A stretch of DNA of 64,000 nucleotides from Siphonodentalium dalli. Its lineage: Eukaryota; Mollusca; Scaphopoda; Gadilida; Siphonodentaliidae. Position numbers and translations under genes: made by a program. Where the stretch lies: NCBI GenBank assembly GCA_032622095.1, contig CP136069.1, forward strand, positions 126,189,450 through 126,253,449, read 5' to 3'. This document shows positions 22,445-33,479 of this stretch, piece by piece. The notes below the pieces were generated by a model. The model searched no databases, was not told the DNA's origin, and worked only from the letters and a program-made list of their open reading frames with translations. The stretch's first letter is position 1, and each line of letters begins with the position of its first letter.

Positions 22445-23416
22445 CGGAGTTAACCAAAATAAATCGTTGTGACTATCATGGAAATAATTGGATGCTGTGA
22501 CAATTTATCAGACTAAACATATACAGTTGACACTTAATATTGTTCAATACAAAATTCCCCAACCATAGATACTAGTTTAAAGGGGAACTTCGAATGAATT
22601 TCGCACTTTTGGATATGAAATATCATTATAACCCCAAAATATGCCGTTTTTTCAGGCAAACTGTCCTATTTAATGTCGGATTTCTCGCGCATCTCAAAAC
22701 ACCGAGATGAGAAATATGTTTTATAAACTGCACAGACATTACTTCTTCACAACAGTATGTGACATTAGCGACTACGCATATCATAAGTGGTCAATACTTG
22801 TAAAATCATAACCCTACCCCCTAAACTGGTTCTCATCGACATAATCACCTTTCGCTATTCTACATTCCTTAATCGAAATTGGGGTTCTGTCTTTGACAAC
22901 TTCGTAATGGAGTTTTTCTGGTGTTGTTATAAACACTAATATAAACACAATATCCATAAATGAACTGCAATTAATCAACGCTCTTTATTGAAGATGTTAA
23001 TGGTCGCATAATCGCATAACGCTCTTTATTCTGCTGCCAATATAATAAAACGCGTACACCTTATCAGTTGGCTGTCTGCTCTCTTTGTATATTGTCAATA
23101 ATTTATCTCATTGTGATCAACTCTCTTGCGAAAGCTTATTTAAATTGTTGTTGGCTTTTGTTTTTTATATTCATATGCCGATAATCGACTCCTGTTGATA
23201 CCTTACGGTGACAACGAAGCAGGGGCGATTTTTCTGGTGTTCTTGTGTTACTATTCAACTCATGCTACGACTCATTTAGTTCTGATACGTTCACACTAAT
23301 TAAATACTGGTATACTGAACAATATTGAATAGGTTTTGAGATAGATATCAGTTTTAGGTCATCAAGTCTTTGCGTCAGGAAATAAAGCAAAGAACTCCTT
23401 TCTTATGAAAACAGAT
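22445..23416. other. 5' non-coding region of the transposon
   Basis: No frame is seen. The region must hold the promoter of the transposon gene if there was one. Two copies of AACGCTCTTTATT occur at 22977 and 23018 (41 bp apart); this motif recurs across the window. Confidence 0.45.
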
Positions 23417-23425
23417 ATGGAGAAA

Positions 23426-23935
23426 TGCTGAAAATGTCAGGGGGAACTACAGGACCCTACACAAATAGTGACACTTGGCAGCCGAGGTGTACAAGCGTTG
23501 ATATCTGCGAGCATGAAGCTTTGTGATAATCTGTGTGTGGGGTCAGATGAACCAGTTGATGGTTCCAAAATACACCGAGATTGTTACAAAAATTATACTC
23601 GGCCAAGCACCACAACGAGCAAGATAAGAGCTAGTAGTGATGCCGGAATGATTGATATGATTCCGTGTACATTGCTAAAACTACGCTCTGACCAACCTAC
23701 ATGTACATTCGATTTTAAGATCCACTGTTTACTATGTGGACAAGAAGCCGACAAACAACTGAGAAAAGAAGAAGACAAGTGCATGAGGTCGTGACACTGT
23801 CTTTCATTGATAGCATCAGAATATGGTGTCGAAAACGCAACGACGAGTGGGGTGAAATAGTGCTGACTCGTATTGAGCATGCAATTGATTTAGTTGCAGA
23901 AGAAGGGCGTTACCACCATGATTGCCATCATAATT
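23426..23935 (+). pseudogene. N-terminal tandem CxxC/HxxC zinc modules
   Basis: Module 1 has C..C at the start (one cysteine on each side of the premature TGA) and HRDCYKNYT at about 23576-23602. Module 2 has CLLC at about 23727-23738 and, across a frameshift near 23790, YHHDCHHNFT at about 23910-23939. The spacing of paired Cys with a distant HxxC suggests a treble-clef or similar zinc fold used twice, probably for DNA or protein contact. The fold is inferred. Confidence 0.6.
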
Positions 23936-24858
23936 TCACCAGTAAAACATTCGAGACTCACTCGCGGGGTAGGCCGGTGACAAACAAGAAATCACTCGCA
24001 TTCAATGAGTTGTGCACTTTCATGGAGAATAGCAATGAGTGCCAGTTTTCTCTGAGTGAATTAGCAGAAACTTTTGAAACATATTTGGGCGATGAAGTCG
24101 GTTACACCATAAGATATCTGAAGGTAAAGTTAATGGAGCATTTTGGGAGAAGAATCTCTATCACAAACTTGAGATCCCTTAAAAATGTGGTGACATTCAG
24201 GGAGTCATCGGACAGAATACTGTACGATTCGTGGTACACGAGTAAATGTTCCACTGAAACTGATGAACGCATGCGTATTGTCAAGAAAGCGGCTGCTATA
24301 GTTCGCGATGATATTCGGTCAACCATATACGATTGTGATGTGTACCCAAAACCAGACTATTTATCTGTGTCGACTGAGTTACTACCTGATACATGCACTC
24401 CAAGCATTTTTGCAGGGTGTCATAGCTCCACCACGGCGTCGGGCAAAGGATGAGATAGCCAGTCAGAGCAACCAGAGACACGTCACATCAATAGCTCATT
24501 CTGTGATAAGTGCATGCCGAAAACGGTCTTTTGTCTCGCCATTGCTGTTGTCAATTGCAGTCTATATACACCGAAAATATGCATCGAGGGAAATAATTGA
24601 CATTTTAAATTGGCTTATGTTTTCTTCGAGCTACCGAGAAGTTCAGCAATATATATCGTCAATTATGCTTCACAAGGGACCATCGCCCAGACTGGCCAAA
24701 TTCACACAATTTGTTTTCGATAATGCAGACTGTAATGTACGCACAATAGATGGCAACAATACATTCCATAGTATGTGGGAATTGCCTGTATTACCCCGGC
24801 TGGCTCTCCCAAAGAAGTGTCAATTAAACGATTGACTGGCAATCTTGGTAATGTTGGT

Positions 24859-26540
24859 CTACTCTAGCTCTGGAAAGACAATCATTTCCAACTAGCAATG
24901 TGTGTGCTCTGTATATAACATATATTATACAAAACGAAATAGCAAAATGTATTCAACATACACGGAAAATAAATATACTCTACATGTATATGTAACATTT
25001 CAAGGACCCGCTTACCACCGGGTTTGCGCCAGCCTTGGTGTTTGGAAATTCTAAACGAATAAACTTACAGCAATTAGAAGATTGAAATCTTCACGTGATT
25101 ACACACGATAAATAGTAATAAAACTAATTGTACATGGTAATGTACTGTGACATTATTGTCTCGAAGTATAAACTCTTCATCCACAAACCTGAAAATTCCA
25201 AACTGAAATGGCCTGAAAAATTGGTCTACTCTAGCTCTGGAAAGACAATCATTGCCAACTAGCAATGCGTGTGCTCTGTATATACATGAGGGCCTACTGA
25301 TACTAAAATTGAATTCATCCATTTATTTGGGAAATTCAATGGGTACCATGCCAGACTTTCCTGTAAGACATATGGGGCCCACTAATTTCTTATGATATTA
25401 TGCTCTGTCTTGCTTAGTTATATACACATGCGAGCCTACTAGCCTGCACCATTATCTCAAACCATATATATGAGAAGAGTGGTGTGTTCTATGCTTGATC
25501 ACGCTAATATGGATATATATATACAATGTATATGCTCGATGTGTCAAAACATCTAAAAACTAAACTATGGAACTGTTGGGCCTATTCCCCAAAATAACAA
25601 CATAAAATCTTCCACAAACAAATTTGAAATCTCTGTAATATATTCTCAAAAAACAGAGGCTATACTTGCCCTGGAATTATTCCCAGTTCACCCTGGCAGA
25701 TTATGCAATGTAAACACCGTTGCAAGCAAATCACAAAGTGATTAATTACCACTGGAACTCCAACAGAGTAAAAGTGTCAAATTTGACATTCCAGAATCGT
25801 TAACATTGATGAGCGCTGAATTAAAACAAACGCGCCGATTTATACTGACACAACAGTTATACCATAATGAGATCACACCATTGAAGCACATCGTGAATAC
25901 ATGATTAATTATCGGCTCGGACAGTAGCGGTATCAAATCTCGCAAAATCAAAGCTTCATGCCGTGCATGTGCGAATTGCTCATTATCTAGCAAGTTTGTC
26001 GTACTCAGTGCATAAATGCTGGAGCTTTCATCAGTGTTTCACACTCAATGTGTCGACCCTAGAAAGCGCTGCCTAACAGGCAGGTCAAGCTGATCTAGGT
26101 TGCATATAATATGCAAATTATAAAATAATTAATACGTACATCACTGACTCAAAGTGCAAAACTTGGAAGTGATACGATCAACTGCTCTCGTAAAATTAGC
26201 AGCACAATGGAATCACTAAAATTCCGTGCTCAGAATTGCTAATTAAAGTGGCATATAATACGCTGAGATATAAAATTATCACACACTGGGTACTACCACA
26301 GTAATGGCACTACCGGCCTCAACAAATTAGGCCAATCACATTTAAAATAGGCATATATTATGCCAAGATATTTAAACGTGTTTCCTGACGAGATTCCGCG
26401 TTATCGCTAGTATACTATAGTGAAAAAGTGAGTCGAAACATATACTCAATTTAAAATATGACCATCCGGGAAATGTAGGAACATGGGACACAGACCACTA
26501 ATCTGTTGGTGATTGTTGAGTATATTTCACAATCAAAAAT
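24859..26540. mobile_element. Repeat insertion splitting the transposase gene
   Basis: The gene's open frame is lost after about 24858 and resumes at about 26541. The insert holds CTACTCTAGCTCTGGAAAGAC with GACAATCATT(T/G)CCAACTAGC twice (about 24858-24921 and 25223-25285), unique AT-rich DNA, then at its right end a copy of dispersed repeat R (about 26040-26540). It may be one composite element or two successive insertions. Target duplications could not be identified. Confidence 0.65.
26040..26540. repeat. Dispersed repeat R, copy 3
   Basis: Same order of blocks as 10147-10700: CAATGTGTCGACCCTAG, TAGGTTGCATATAATATGC, GGCATA/TATGCC hairpin, GAGATTCCGCGTTATCGC, TGTAGGAACATGGGACAC, ending CACAATCAAAAATT. 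The ATG at 26506 that opens the following long frame lies in this repeat and is not the gene's own start. Confidence 0.7.
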
Positions 26541-28254
26541 TCAAAAATATATTCCCCTGAAAAGTTACAACAGACCCACACAATCAGGTTTGGATCTGAT
26601 CGTGATGAAAGATCTACTTCATCTGGGTGAATCGGTTCCCAAAACACTGAAGCATGCCGAGTCTGTCGATTCCCTCTGGTCGCTGGGCTATGTGCTTGGA
26701 GTCCCCTCTTGTCCTTCGTGGTCTGGTTATATGCATGTTGTGACCAAAGAAGAACATTATGAGACAAGTGACATTGAAATATTGCCCTTCATAAATTTCG
26801 ATCCGTCAAACGTCAGTACCATATACACAGCACTCATGTTCGCGCTAACCGAATGTGAAAAACAAGGACTAAACGTTTGCCCAGTGACTTTTGATCAGCC
26901 GCTATATATCAAGGCGGTTGAGATAGTAACATCCTCTGATGAGTTTACAAAAGTCTGTGTGATGCTTGGAGGATTCCATATGATTATGTCTTATTTGGGG
27001 GCAGTGGGCTCTATTATGGATGGAAGTGGTCTTGATGAACTTTGGGCCACTGTTTATGCTGGAGGTTCAATCCATCATATGATTAGTGGCCATGCATACT
27101 CCAGGGATGTCCGTGCTCATATGCTAACCAAAGTTGCTATGACTAGACATCTCTTTGAAGAAAGTCGCGTGCTTGATAACGTGGACTGTGCCACTTTGAA
27201 AGCAACATGTGGCGATCTCGTCGCAGGTAATTGCACAACAGCGAAAGCTGTCATTCAAACTGACGTCATCAGTTTGTTAGATCTCCTTGATGGCCTGCTC
27301 CGCGATGCCGCGGATGGACGGACCGGGAAATTGTGGGCGCAGTATCTCAAACAAATCAGTCTTCTACAATTGTTCCTGAGAGCAGAGCGCACTGGAGACT
27401 GGGCACACCATACTTATTGTGTAAGACTGATGATACCAATTTACCATGCTGGTGGTCATTTTGCATACGCTAAGTCTGCCCATCTCTACCTCCAACAGAT
27501 GGAAGATCTCCCCCGAACAATGCCCGTGGACGACTTCAAGGCGATCACGGAGAAGGGATTCTCCACTATCAGAAGATCTGATAAGTTCTGGGATGGGATT
27601 TATTCCGACCAAACCACAGAACAGTGCCTTATGTGGATGTTCAAGATACCTGGCGGTCTCACACGTGGCAGGGAAATAACGGAGAGCACTATTGCGAAAT
27701 AGGTTCACGCCCTTCCCCTCTGTCTGCCGATATGCAATGCTCTTGAAAACTTTGTTCAAGTCCACGCTGGCCACAGTGACCAACACCGGGACCTTCGCAA
27801 GAGCGCTCAAGCAAATGACATCAGTGATATTAACAAATTCCTCAACCGGTTGAGAGCGCATTCTCCGTTCGGCAATAGAGACCCACAGTTAGTCTCATTG
27901 TCATCTGGCATTGTGGCAGACAAATCAGTCAACTGTGACCAGGTTGTTACAGTTGGTAATGTGTGCGTATTAAAGGTTGTAGGGAAAGCATTCAGCAACA
28001 TCAAACTGCGTCGGGCCGACACTGTCAAATCAATCGCATCAATGGCCAATTCTATCAAAGTACGTGGAGATGAAGTGGTAATCGATCCCACGATACTGTT
28101 CAGCCGCATCACATGTGTGATTCAGTCCCAGTCCGAAATGGAGGGATATCTAAAGTATGAGCTTGCACCAAAACCGCCGGCACTGTTTGATTCTGGTGGA
28201 ATGAGAAAGACACAGAAGAGCGTCTTTGGTAAATTACTCAAGTAATATGCCACT

Positions 28255-28925
28255 GAACGGAAATACCTTCCCGGAAGCCCTGTTTTTGTCATAGATGGTG
28301 GCTTTTTGTTGAGAGCAGTCGTTTGGCCCAAGCATTCATCATATGGAGATATCTGCACCTCATATTCAAATTATATAATGAAACATGTTGGATCCTATGC
28401 CATTGCTGTATTTGATGGCTATGAATGTGATATGTTAACAAAGGGTGTGGAGCAAGCACGCAGAGCTAAGGGTAGATATTCCGCAGATATCAACATCTCG
28501 CTTGACCTGCCAGTAACCACCTCCCAATCTGGCCAATAGTCGGAACAAAACACAACTAATCCGTCTGTTAATGCAGGAATGTTCCCACATCGATGTCCAG
28601 TCGAAACAAGCAAACGCAGATGCTGATGTTCTGATCGCTGAGGTAGCATTGGACTTGGCTCAGAAGGATAAAACCAATGTTGTAGTTCTTGGAACAGACA
28701 CAGACTTACTTGCTATCATAACGTCTCGCTATCACTCAGGCTAGAACATATACATGATGTTCTCTGTCGCACCCAAAGCCCTCTTCTCAGTCAGAGAAAT
28801 TTCGATCAAGTTGGGTAAGTCAAAGGGAAATGTGTTGCTGGCACATGCTATCAGCGGTTGTGATACAACTTCGGCACTCTTTCGTCTAGGAAAAAAGAAA
28901 GTCTTCAACATGATGGTCTCTGAAA
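28255..28925 (+). pseudogene. XPG/FEN1-like nuclease region of the transposase
   Basis: In order: FVIDGG (about 28288), AVFDGYE (about 28408), NADADVLIAEVAL (about 28615), VVLGTDTDLLA (about 28681) and AISGCDTTSALF (about 28848). This matches the order of acidic clusters in XPG/FEN1 nucleases (D; FDG; acidic pair; DxD; GCD). Metal-binding acids therefore appear retained in this dead copy. One frameshift near 28525 and a TAG at 28742 fall inside the region. Confidence 0.65.
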
Positions 28926-29304
28926 TTGCTGGAGATTTACAAAACTACATTGACTCTTTCACGGCACATGACAGCACAAATAAAGAAATTGCCTCGTCGG
29001 GGGAACGAATTATAATGGTGTTATACGGAGCGAGAAAGTTCGCTTCCCCCGACCATCACCGATACGTTGCTTATAAGCGTTATGTAGCCAAAACTAAGCT
29101 GAGTAAGTGCATTCAATTTGCTTCTCTTCCACCAACCAGTTGTGCAGCACATCAGCATGCCTTCCGAGCATACCTACAGATTCAGGAATGGTTAGGGTAC
29201 TCGCTGTTTTCAACAGATTGGGGCTGGTGCATGAGCAATGGCGTTTTTAGACCAACTGCAACAACACAGCCCTTCGCGCCTGAAAATCTCTTGAATTTGA
29301 TCAG

Positions 29305-29398
29305 TTGTGGGTGTAAAAGCGGTTGCAGTAAGAGATGTGGGTGCAAGAAAGCAGACTTGTCGTGCTCCGGGTTGTGCAGGTGTAATTTGGATTCTTGT
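29305..29398 (+). pseudogene. C-terminal CXC (tesmin/TSO1-type) zinc domain
   Basis: Nine cysteines occur within 31 residues: CGCKSGCSKRCGCKK then C-x3-C-x-C-x4-C. Tesmin/TSO1 CXC domains bind zinc and DNA. Position at the extreme C-terminus, about 50 bp before the stop, suggests the DNA-binding end of the transposase. Confidence 0.75.
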
Positions 29399-29449
29399 AG
29401 CAATCACAGACTCACAGATCCAACCGACACTTCTGAAATTGACGAATAA

Positions 29450-30055
29450 CCATGTAGATATTTGTTTGATTGGACATCCTTGAATATTCACTTTTCAGTG
29501 TTTCGGATCTCGTCTGTTTGCTGATATTCAATATGTTTTGTCAGCATCGTCGTCGTTGGACACATCGGAACATGTTATCAGTCCTGCTGTGGTCTTCGTA
29601 TGGGCAGCTTTTCTGACATTTTTGTTATGTGGTCTTTTTAGGCTTTCAGACATTCGACGGCATGGTGCAAATTTATGGGGTAGGGTTAAGTTTTCGGTCG
29701 TAAAATTATCAGAGTTGTGACTTTTCGGAATTAACCTCTGTTCCAGTAGAAGGGTTCATATTTCAACTCATTGCCATCTCATTATCTTTACTCACTCTCT
29801 TTTGTGTGACAAATTATGAATCGTCATGCAATTCCTGTGCTCTCTTCGGTAATAATGTCATCACACTTACGGAATATGAGTGGTAGTAAGCTCAAACATC
29901 AATTTCACATATCTAGCGACACCTGCACCACGATAGGAGGCGTGTAATTGTGAAGATTGAGTACCTAAATTAGTATACATATGACTGTATTCGCATTGGC
30001 TTGATGGAATTGCGTCAGAATTTGAACCATTCCGAAAAATCAAGATATCTCAAAA
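29450..30055. other. 3' non-coding region of the transposon
   Basis: No coding signal is seen. The 60-codon frame at 29538-29720 has a hydrophobic stretch but no family and overlaps no other signal. Confidence 0.4.
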
Positions 30056-30176
30056 AGCTTAACTCGGATTCTAGGGGACTTTTGCCAAGTTGTTCATAAA
30101 CATGTTCTTATTAATCCCTGAAAAATTCAGCTTTCCGGGATTTTTTGCACTAGTGAAACCTAATGTGCCTGGACTA
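30056..30176 (-). repeat. Right TIR of Academ-like element (mosaic)
   Basis: Inverted counterpart of 22312-22444. The outer 16 bp match exactly and the middle 16 bp match exactly. Confidence 0.8.
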
Positions 30177-31984
30177 TACGGTTTTTCTCCTCAACTGAGA
30201 TACTCAGAACAGTTGACTGCTGTGTTTATTATATTTTCTATACCAGTTTGCTACGACCCAGACAACAATGAAACACACGGTTAGACCTAATGCGTGTTTA
30301 AATCGATACATCACCAGCCATTTCTGTTAAAATAGGGCGCAAGTATACCGAATGACGCAAAGATTGACGGCATGACGCAGTGCTGAGAGTAGGATAACAA
30401 GAGAGTAGGATAACATCTTGAGAGTAGGATAACATCTTGAGAGTAGGATAACATGTTCTGTCTTCTGGGAGTGGGGATGTGATTTATAATTTATAATTTG
30501 ACGTAAAAAGTTGATTAAAATATAATAAAGGCTGAATAATATCATTTAATGCCTGAAATGATTGGAATTGTTGCTTGAGGTAGCTTTTTAAATCCGCCAA
30601 CTCAATATCTACACAGCTGGGCTACACACACTAGTAATATAATGTAACCGACCTGGTGATGTCCCCAATATATATAGTCACGAGTATGGTCATATCGTAC
30701 TCAGAACTGATGCAACATGTTAACATAGTAGAAAACTAATTGATATAATTCCAATATCGTAACGGTGCCTAATTTATCCTTGATAAATATGTTGATTGGA
30801 AAACATTTGCCTCACACATTTTTTCCGACCTCGAAACAACAAAGCGCCCCGTCCCTCTGTCTGGACTTTTTTTTGCAGATCCCCGGTCAATAATTGTTGG
30901 GAATCTGTTGACGGAAAGCGGAGAAAATCAATTTCGAAGTTGAGTACCCATTCGACAAAATGTCAGGTTTCATTTTAAATAAGTATAGACATTTCAAGAA
31001 CGTTCATTTGAAACTAACAAGTTTTGGTTGTTCTGCCATAAGAATATTCTTGTGAAGACTGGGGAATATAGAACATGAAAGAAAATAAATTAACAATTGA
31101 TTCAGAAAAGTATGGCTATTTTAACTGCAGAGCTTAGTAACAAGAAACGTATGTACAACGTTGCTCGGTTGTGCATCTGTCTGTGTTGTAGATACCAACG
31201 TCATAACAATAATATGATAATATGCAATGCATATATAGAACGACCCCGACATAATAGTAAGAAGAATGACAATGGAAAGGATCATGTATATGGTCGTGGA
31301 ACTATATGCCAATCGTTTTGGACGCCAGTGGACTTCGATAAGTACATTATGCCCTAATAGTAACCTCATCGGGCCGAATTGGTATCACCTCTGTGTGCAA
31401 TTTATCTCACAATGAAATGGTCAAATCACGGAATCGGCAGTGCACCAGCGGGTGATTATGAAATTAGCAACTTCAGTTTTTCCGAACAACTCCTATGTGA
31501 TTTAGGCCTATAAATTAGTTTAATTTTGGCCAATTTCGTTGCTTAGCTCAACGAAAACCAGCGAAGACGTCATGACATGGTCCATGACGTCATTTGCGTC
31601 ATTTGGTTTTGTGGGCCATAATCCAGACACATTTGGTCTCCGCTGAAGACACTGATTTCACATCACTACACTAGACATCATGAAATATACACATACACAC
31701 ATCTATAGAGGCTCTATCAGCACCGCGTATAATCGCTTTTGTTATAAATTCGGAAACAGCTTATTTAATGTATATTTGTCTTTAATAAGCCTTTTCTATT
31801 TCCTGCGTGTATCGATCTTTTTTAGTCGCCAGTACGCAAATGAATGCTTTATTGCAAATACACAAATCAATCAGTAACACGCATAACACATATACATTTT
31901 ATATTCAACATGTACACAATAAATATGGGACCCCCTCCCTACACACGTGGGGTCGGTTTGTTTGGTTTTCTTTGTTCATTGAGT
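30177..31984. other. No gene seen; 21-bp minisatellite at 30385-30452
   Basis: Three to four units of GAGAGTAGGATAACATCTT lie at about 30385-30452. The remainder has only short unsupported frames, such as 31097-31357. Confidence 0.4.
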
Positions 31985-32640
31985 GCAGCGCGGTGTCGGT
32001 GTATCGCAGTTCAATTGCGCTTGAGTGCAGCGCAACGTTGCAAAATCGCAGTGCAATTGCGCTTGGGTGCAGCGCAATGTATCCGCACCGAAGTGCAATT
32101 GCGCTTGAGCGCAGCACAATGTTTCCGCGTCGCAGTGCAATTGCGCTTGTGTCCAGCGAAATGTCGCCGGTCGCAGTGCAATTGCGCTTGAGTGCAGCGC
32201 AATGTCTTCGCAGTACAATTGCGCTTGAGTGCAGCGCAATGTCTCCGTGCAATTGCGCTTGAGTGCAGCGAAATGTCGCCGCGTCGCAGTGCAACTGCGC
32301 TTGAGTGCAGCGCAATGTTTTCGCGTCGCAGTGCAATTGCGCTTGAGTGCAGCGCAATGTCTCCGCGTCGCAGTGCAATTGCACTTGAGTGCAGCGAAAT
32401 ATCGCCGCATCGCAGTGTAATTGCGCTTCAGTGCAGCGCAATGTCTACCACCGCAGTGTAATTGCGCTTGAGTGCAGCGCAATGTCTCCGCGTCGCAGTG
32501 CAATTGCGCTTGAGTGCAGCGCAATGTCTCCGCGTCGCAGCGCAATTGCGCTTGAATGCAGATGCAATACAGTGCGATTGCGTTTATGTATATTGCAATG
32601 TCGCTGCAACGCGGCGAAATTTGGATGCCTTGCTATTTAG
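31985..32640. repeat. 42-bp minisatellite, about 14 units
   Basis: The unit reads approximately GCAGTGCAATTGCGCTTGAG then TGCAGCGCAATGTCTCCGCGTC, with truncated units near 32205-32260 and degenerate edges. It contains GCAATTGC, a palindrome. Because 42 is divisible by three, long frames stay open on both strands (178-189 codons minus, 151 plus); on the minus strand the repeat reads RCTQAQLHCDAETL. There is no start context, splice signal or non-repeat protein sequence, so no gene is called. Confidence 0.85.
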
Positions 32641-33311
32641 TGCAATGCAGCGCAATCGTGAGTAATGTGCAATTTTGCGCCTCAGCCAAATTTTACTTAA
32701 ACGCAGGACAATTGACCTTGATAACGGCGTAATAGCACTCTAGCACTCTAGTACTGTGTCCGTGGGGTTGTTATTTATTATTAAGATGCAATGAATGTGC
32801 TGGATGAAGTTATGAACGGATTGCAGCCATGGAACGTCAATAGAATGGACATAATCAACAATGTTTTTCGCTGACCAATGCGAGTATTCGCTCCCAATTT
32901 TATTAGAATCCATTGGAGAACGAGCGAGAAAAACCGACTTCACACCGCGTATGTGACCTTGGCGCCATCGGGTTACACCTTTTATTGACTGCCCGAATGT
33001 CATCCATGCGGAAATCGCACGCAACATGTGCGCCTTCGCAATACGAGTTCTTAGAAAGAAATATCATGCGAATCGGCCCAATAGAAGTGGAGATAATTGG
33101 ATTATTGCCCTTCGCTTGGAAGCTTGATGACACCACGTGACCCTGACTTTAAGTCCGGCTTGTTCGTAAACTAATAGGAGTTCCACCAAACCGATTACAT
33201 GCCTGGGTCAGCTTTCAACCATCTTTCCAGCAAAATAAAATTTTGCGGTATTACCGTTCGTTTGAAATTTTGTTAAAATATCGACAGAAAAGTTCAGGGA
33301 AAAGTAACGAC
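32641..33311. other. No gene seen
   Basis: Short complementary frames at 32740-33140 only. Nothing recognisable. Confidence 0.35.
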
Positions 33312-33479
33312 CCGAGGGGGCAGCGGCTATTCGCCATCGGATGGCAAATAGCGATTCTACCGATATGCGCTATTTGCCATCCGATGGTATTTTAAATAAA
33401 AGAAAACATATCATATCATCACAATACGCTATTATAACGAGGATTCCTACCGCCTTCGTGATCATTAGGCCCAGTTGAC

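Larger units (their letters stand above)
23417..29449 (+). pseudogene. Academ-like transposase gene, broken (XPG nuclease + CXC)
   Basis: About 1,450 codons can be followed through frame changes. Segment 1 (from ATG 23417) has a TGA at codon 5 and frameshifts near 23790. Segment 2 runs to about 24410, segment 3 to about 24777, then a +1 shift to about 24858. A repeat insertion occupies about 24859-26540. Segment 4 runs in one frame from 26541 to about 28525 with in-frame TAG (27700) and TAA (28243). Segment 5 runs 28526-29449 with TAG at 28742. Domain order: two CxxC...HxxC modules, a region with PRSFVSPLLL-type phrases, DNADCNVRTIDGNNTFH, MLGGFHMIMSYLGAVGS, then the nuclease-like and CXC domains. 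This protein type is familiar as a multicopy uncharacterised family in invertebrates. It cannot make a full protein now. The role as the element's transposase is inferred from its position between TIRs. Confidence 0.8.
22312..30176. mobile_element. Academ-like DNA transposon, 7.9 kb, degenerate
   Basis: The ends are inverted. TAGTCCAGGCACATTA occurs at 22312-22327 and its complement at 30161-30176. Two inner blocks are also shared in the same order: AATCCCGGAAAGCTGA (22356-22371 and 30127-30142) and AAAAGTCCCCTA(A/G)AATCCG (about 22415 and 30075). TAC flanks both sides (22309-22311, 30177-30179), a possible 3-bp target duplication; TA with GTCCAGGC ends is an alternative reading. Between the ends lies one broken gene (23417-29449) for a protein with zinc modules, an XPG/FEN1-like nuclease and a CXC domain. 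From memory of the Repbase classification, the Academ superfamily combines an XPG nuclease, a multi-Cys zinc finger and 3-4-bp duplications, so this is the best fit. The pairing of TIRs with the gene is seen directly; the superfamily name is inference. Confidence 0.75.

Noticed and set aside
27364-27861. 165-codon minus-strand frame
   Set aside because: It is the shadow of the transposase frame on the plus strand, which carries the recognisable protein.
31905-32545. 178- and 189-codon minus-strand frames
   Set aside because: They are translations of the 42-bp minisatellite, open on both strands because the unit is a multiple of three.
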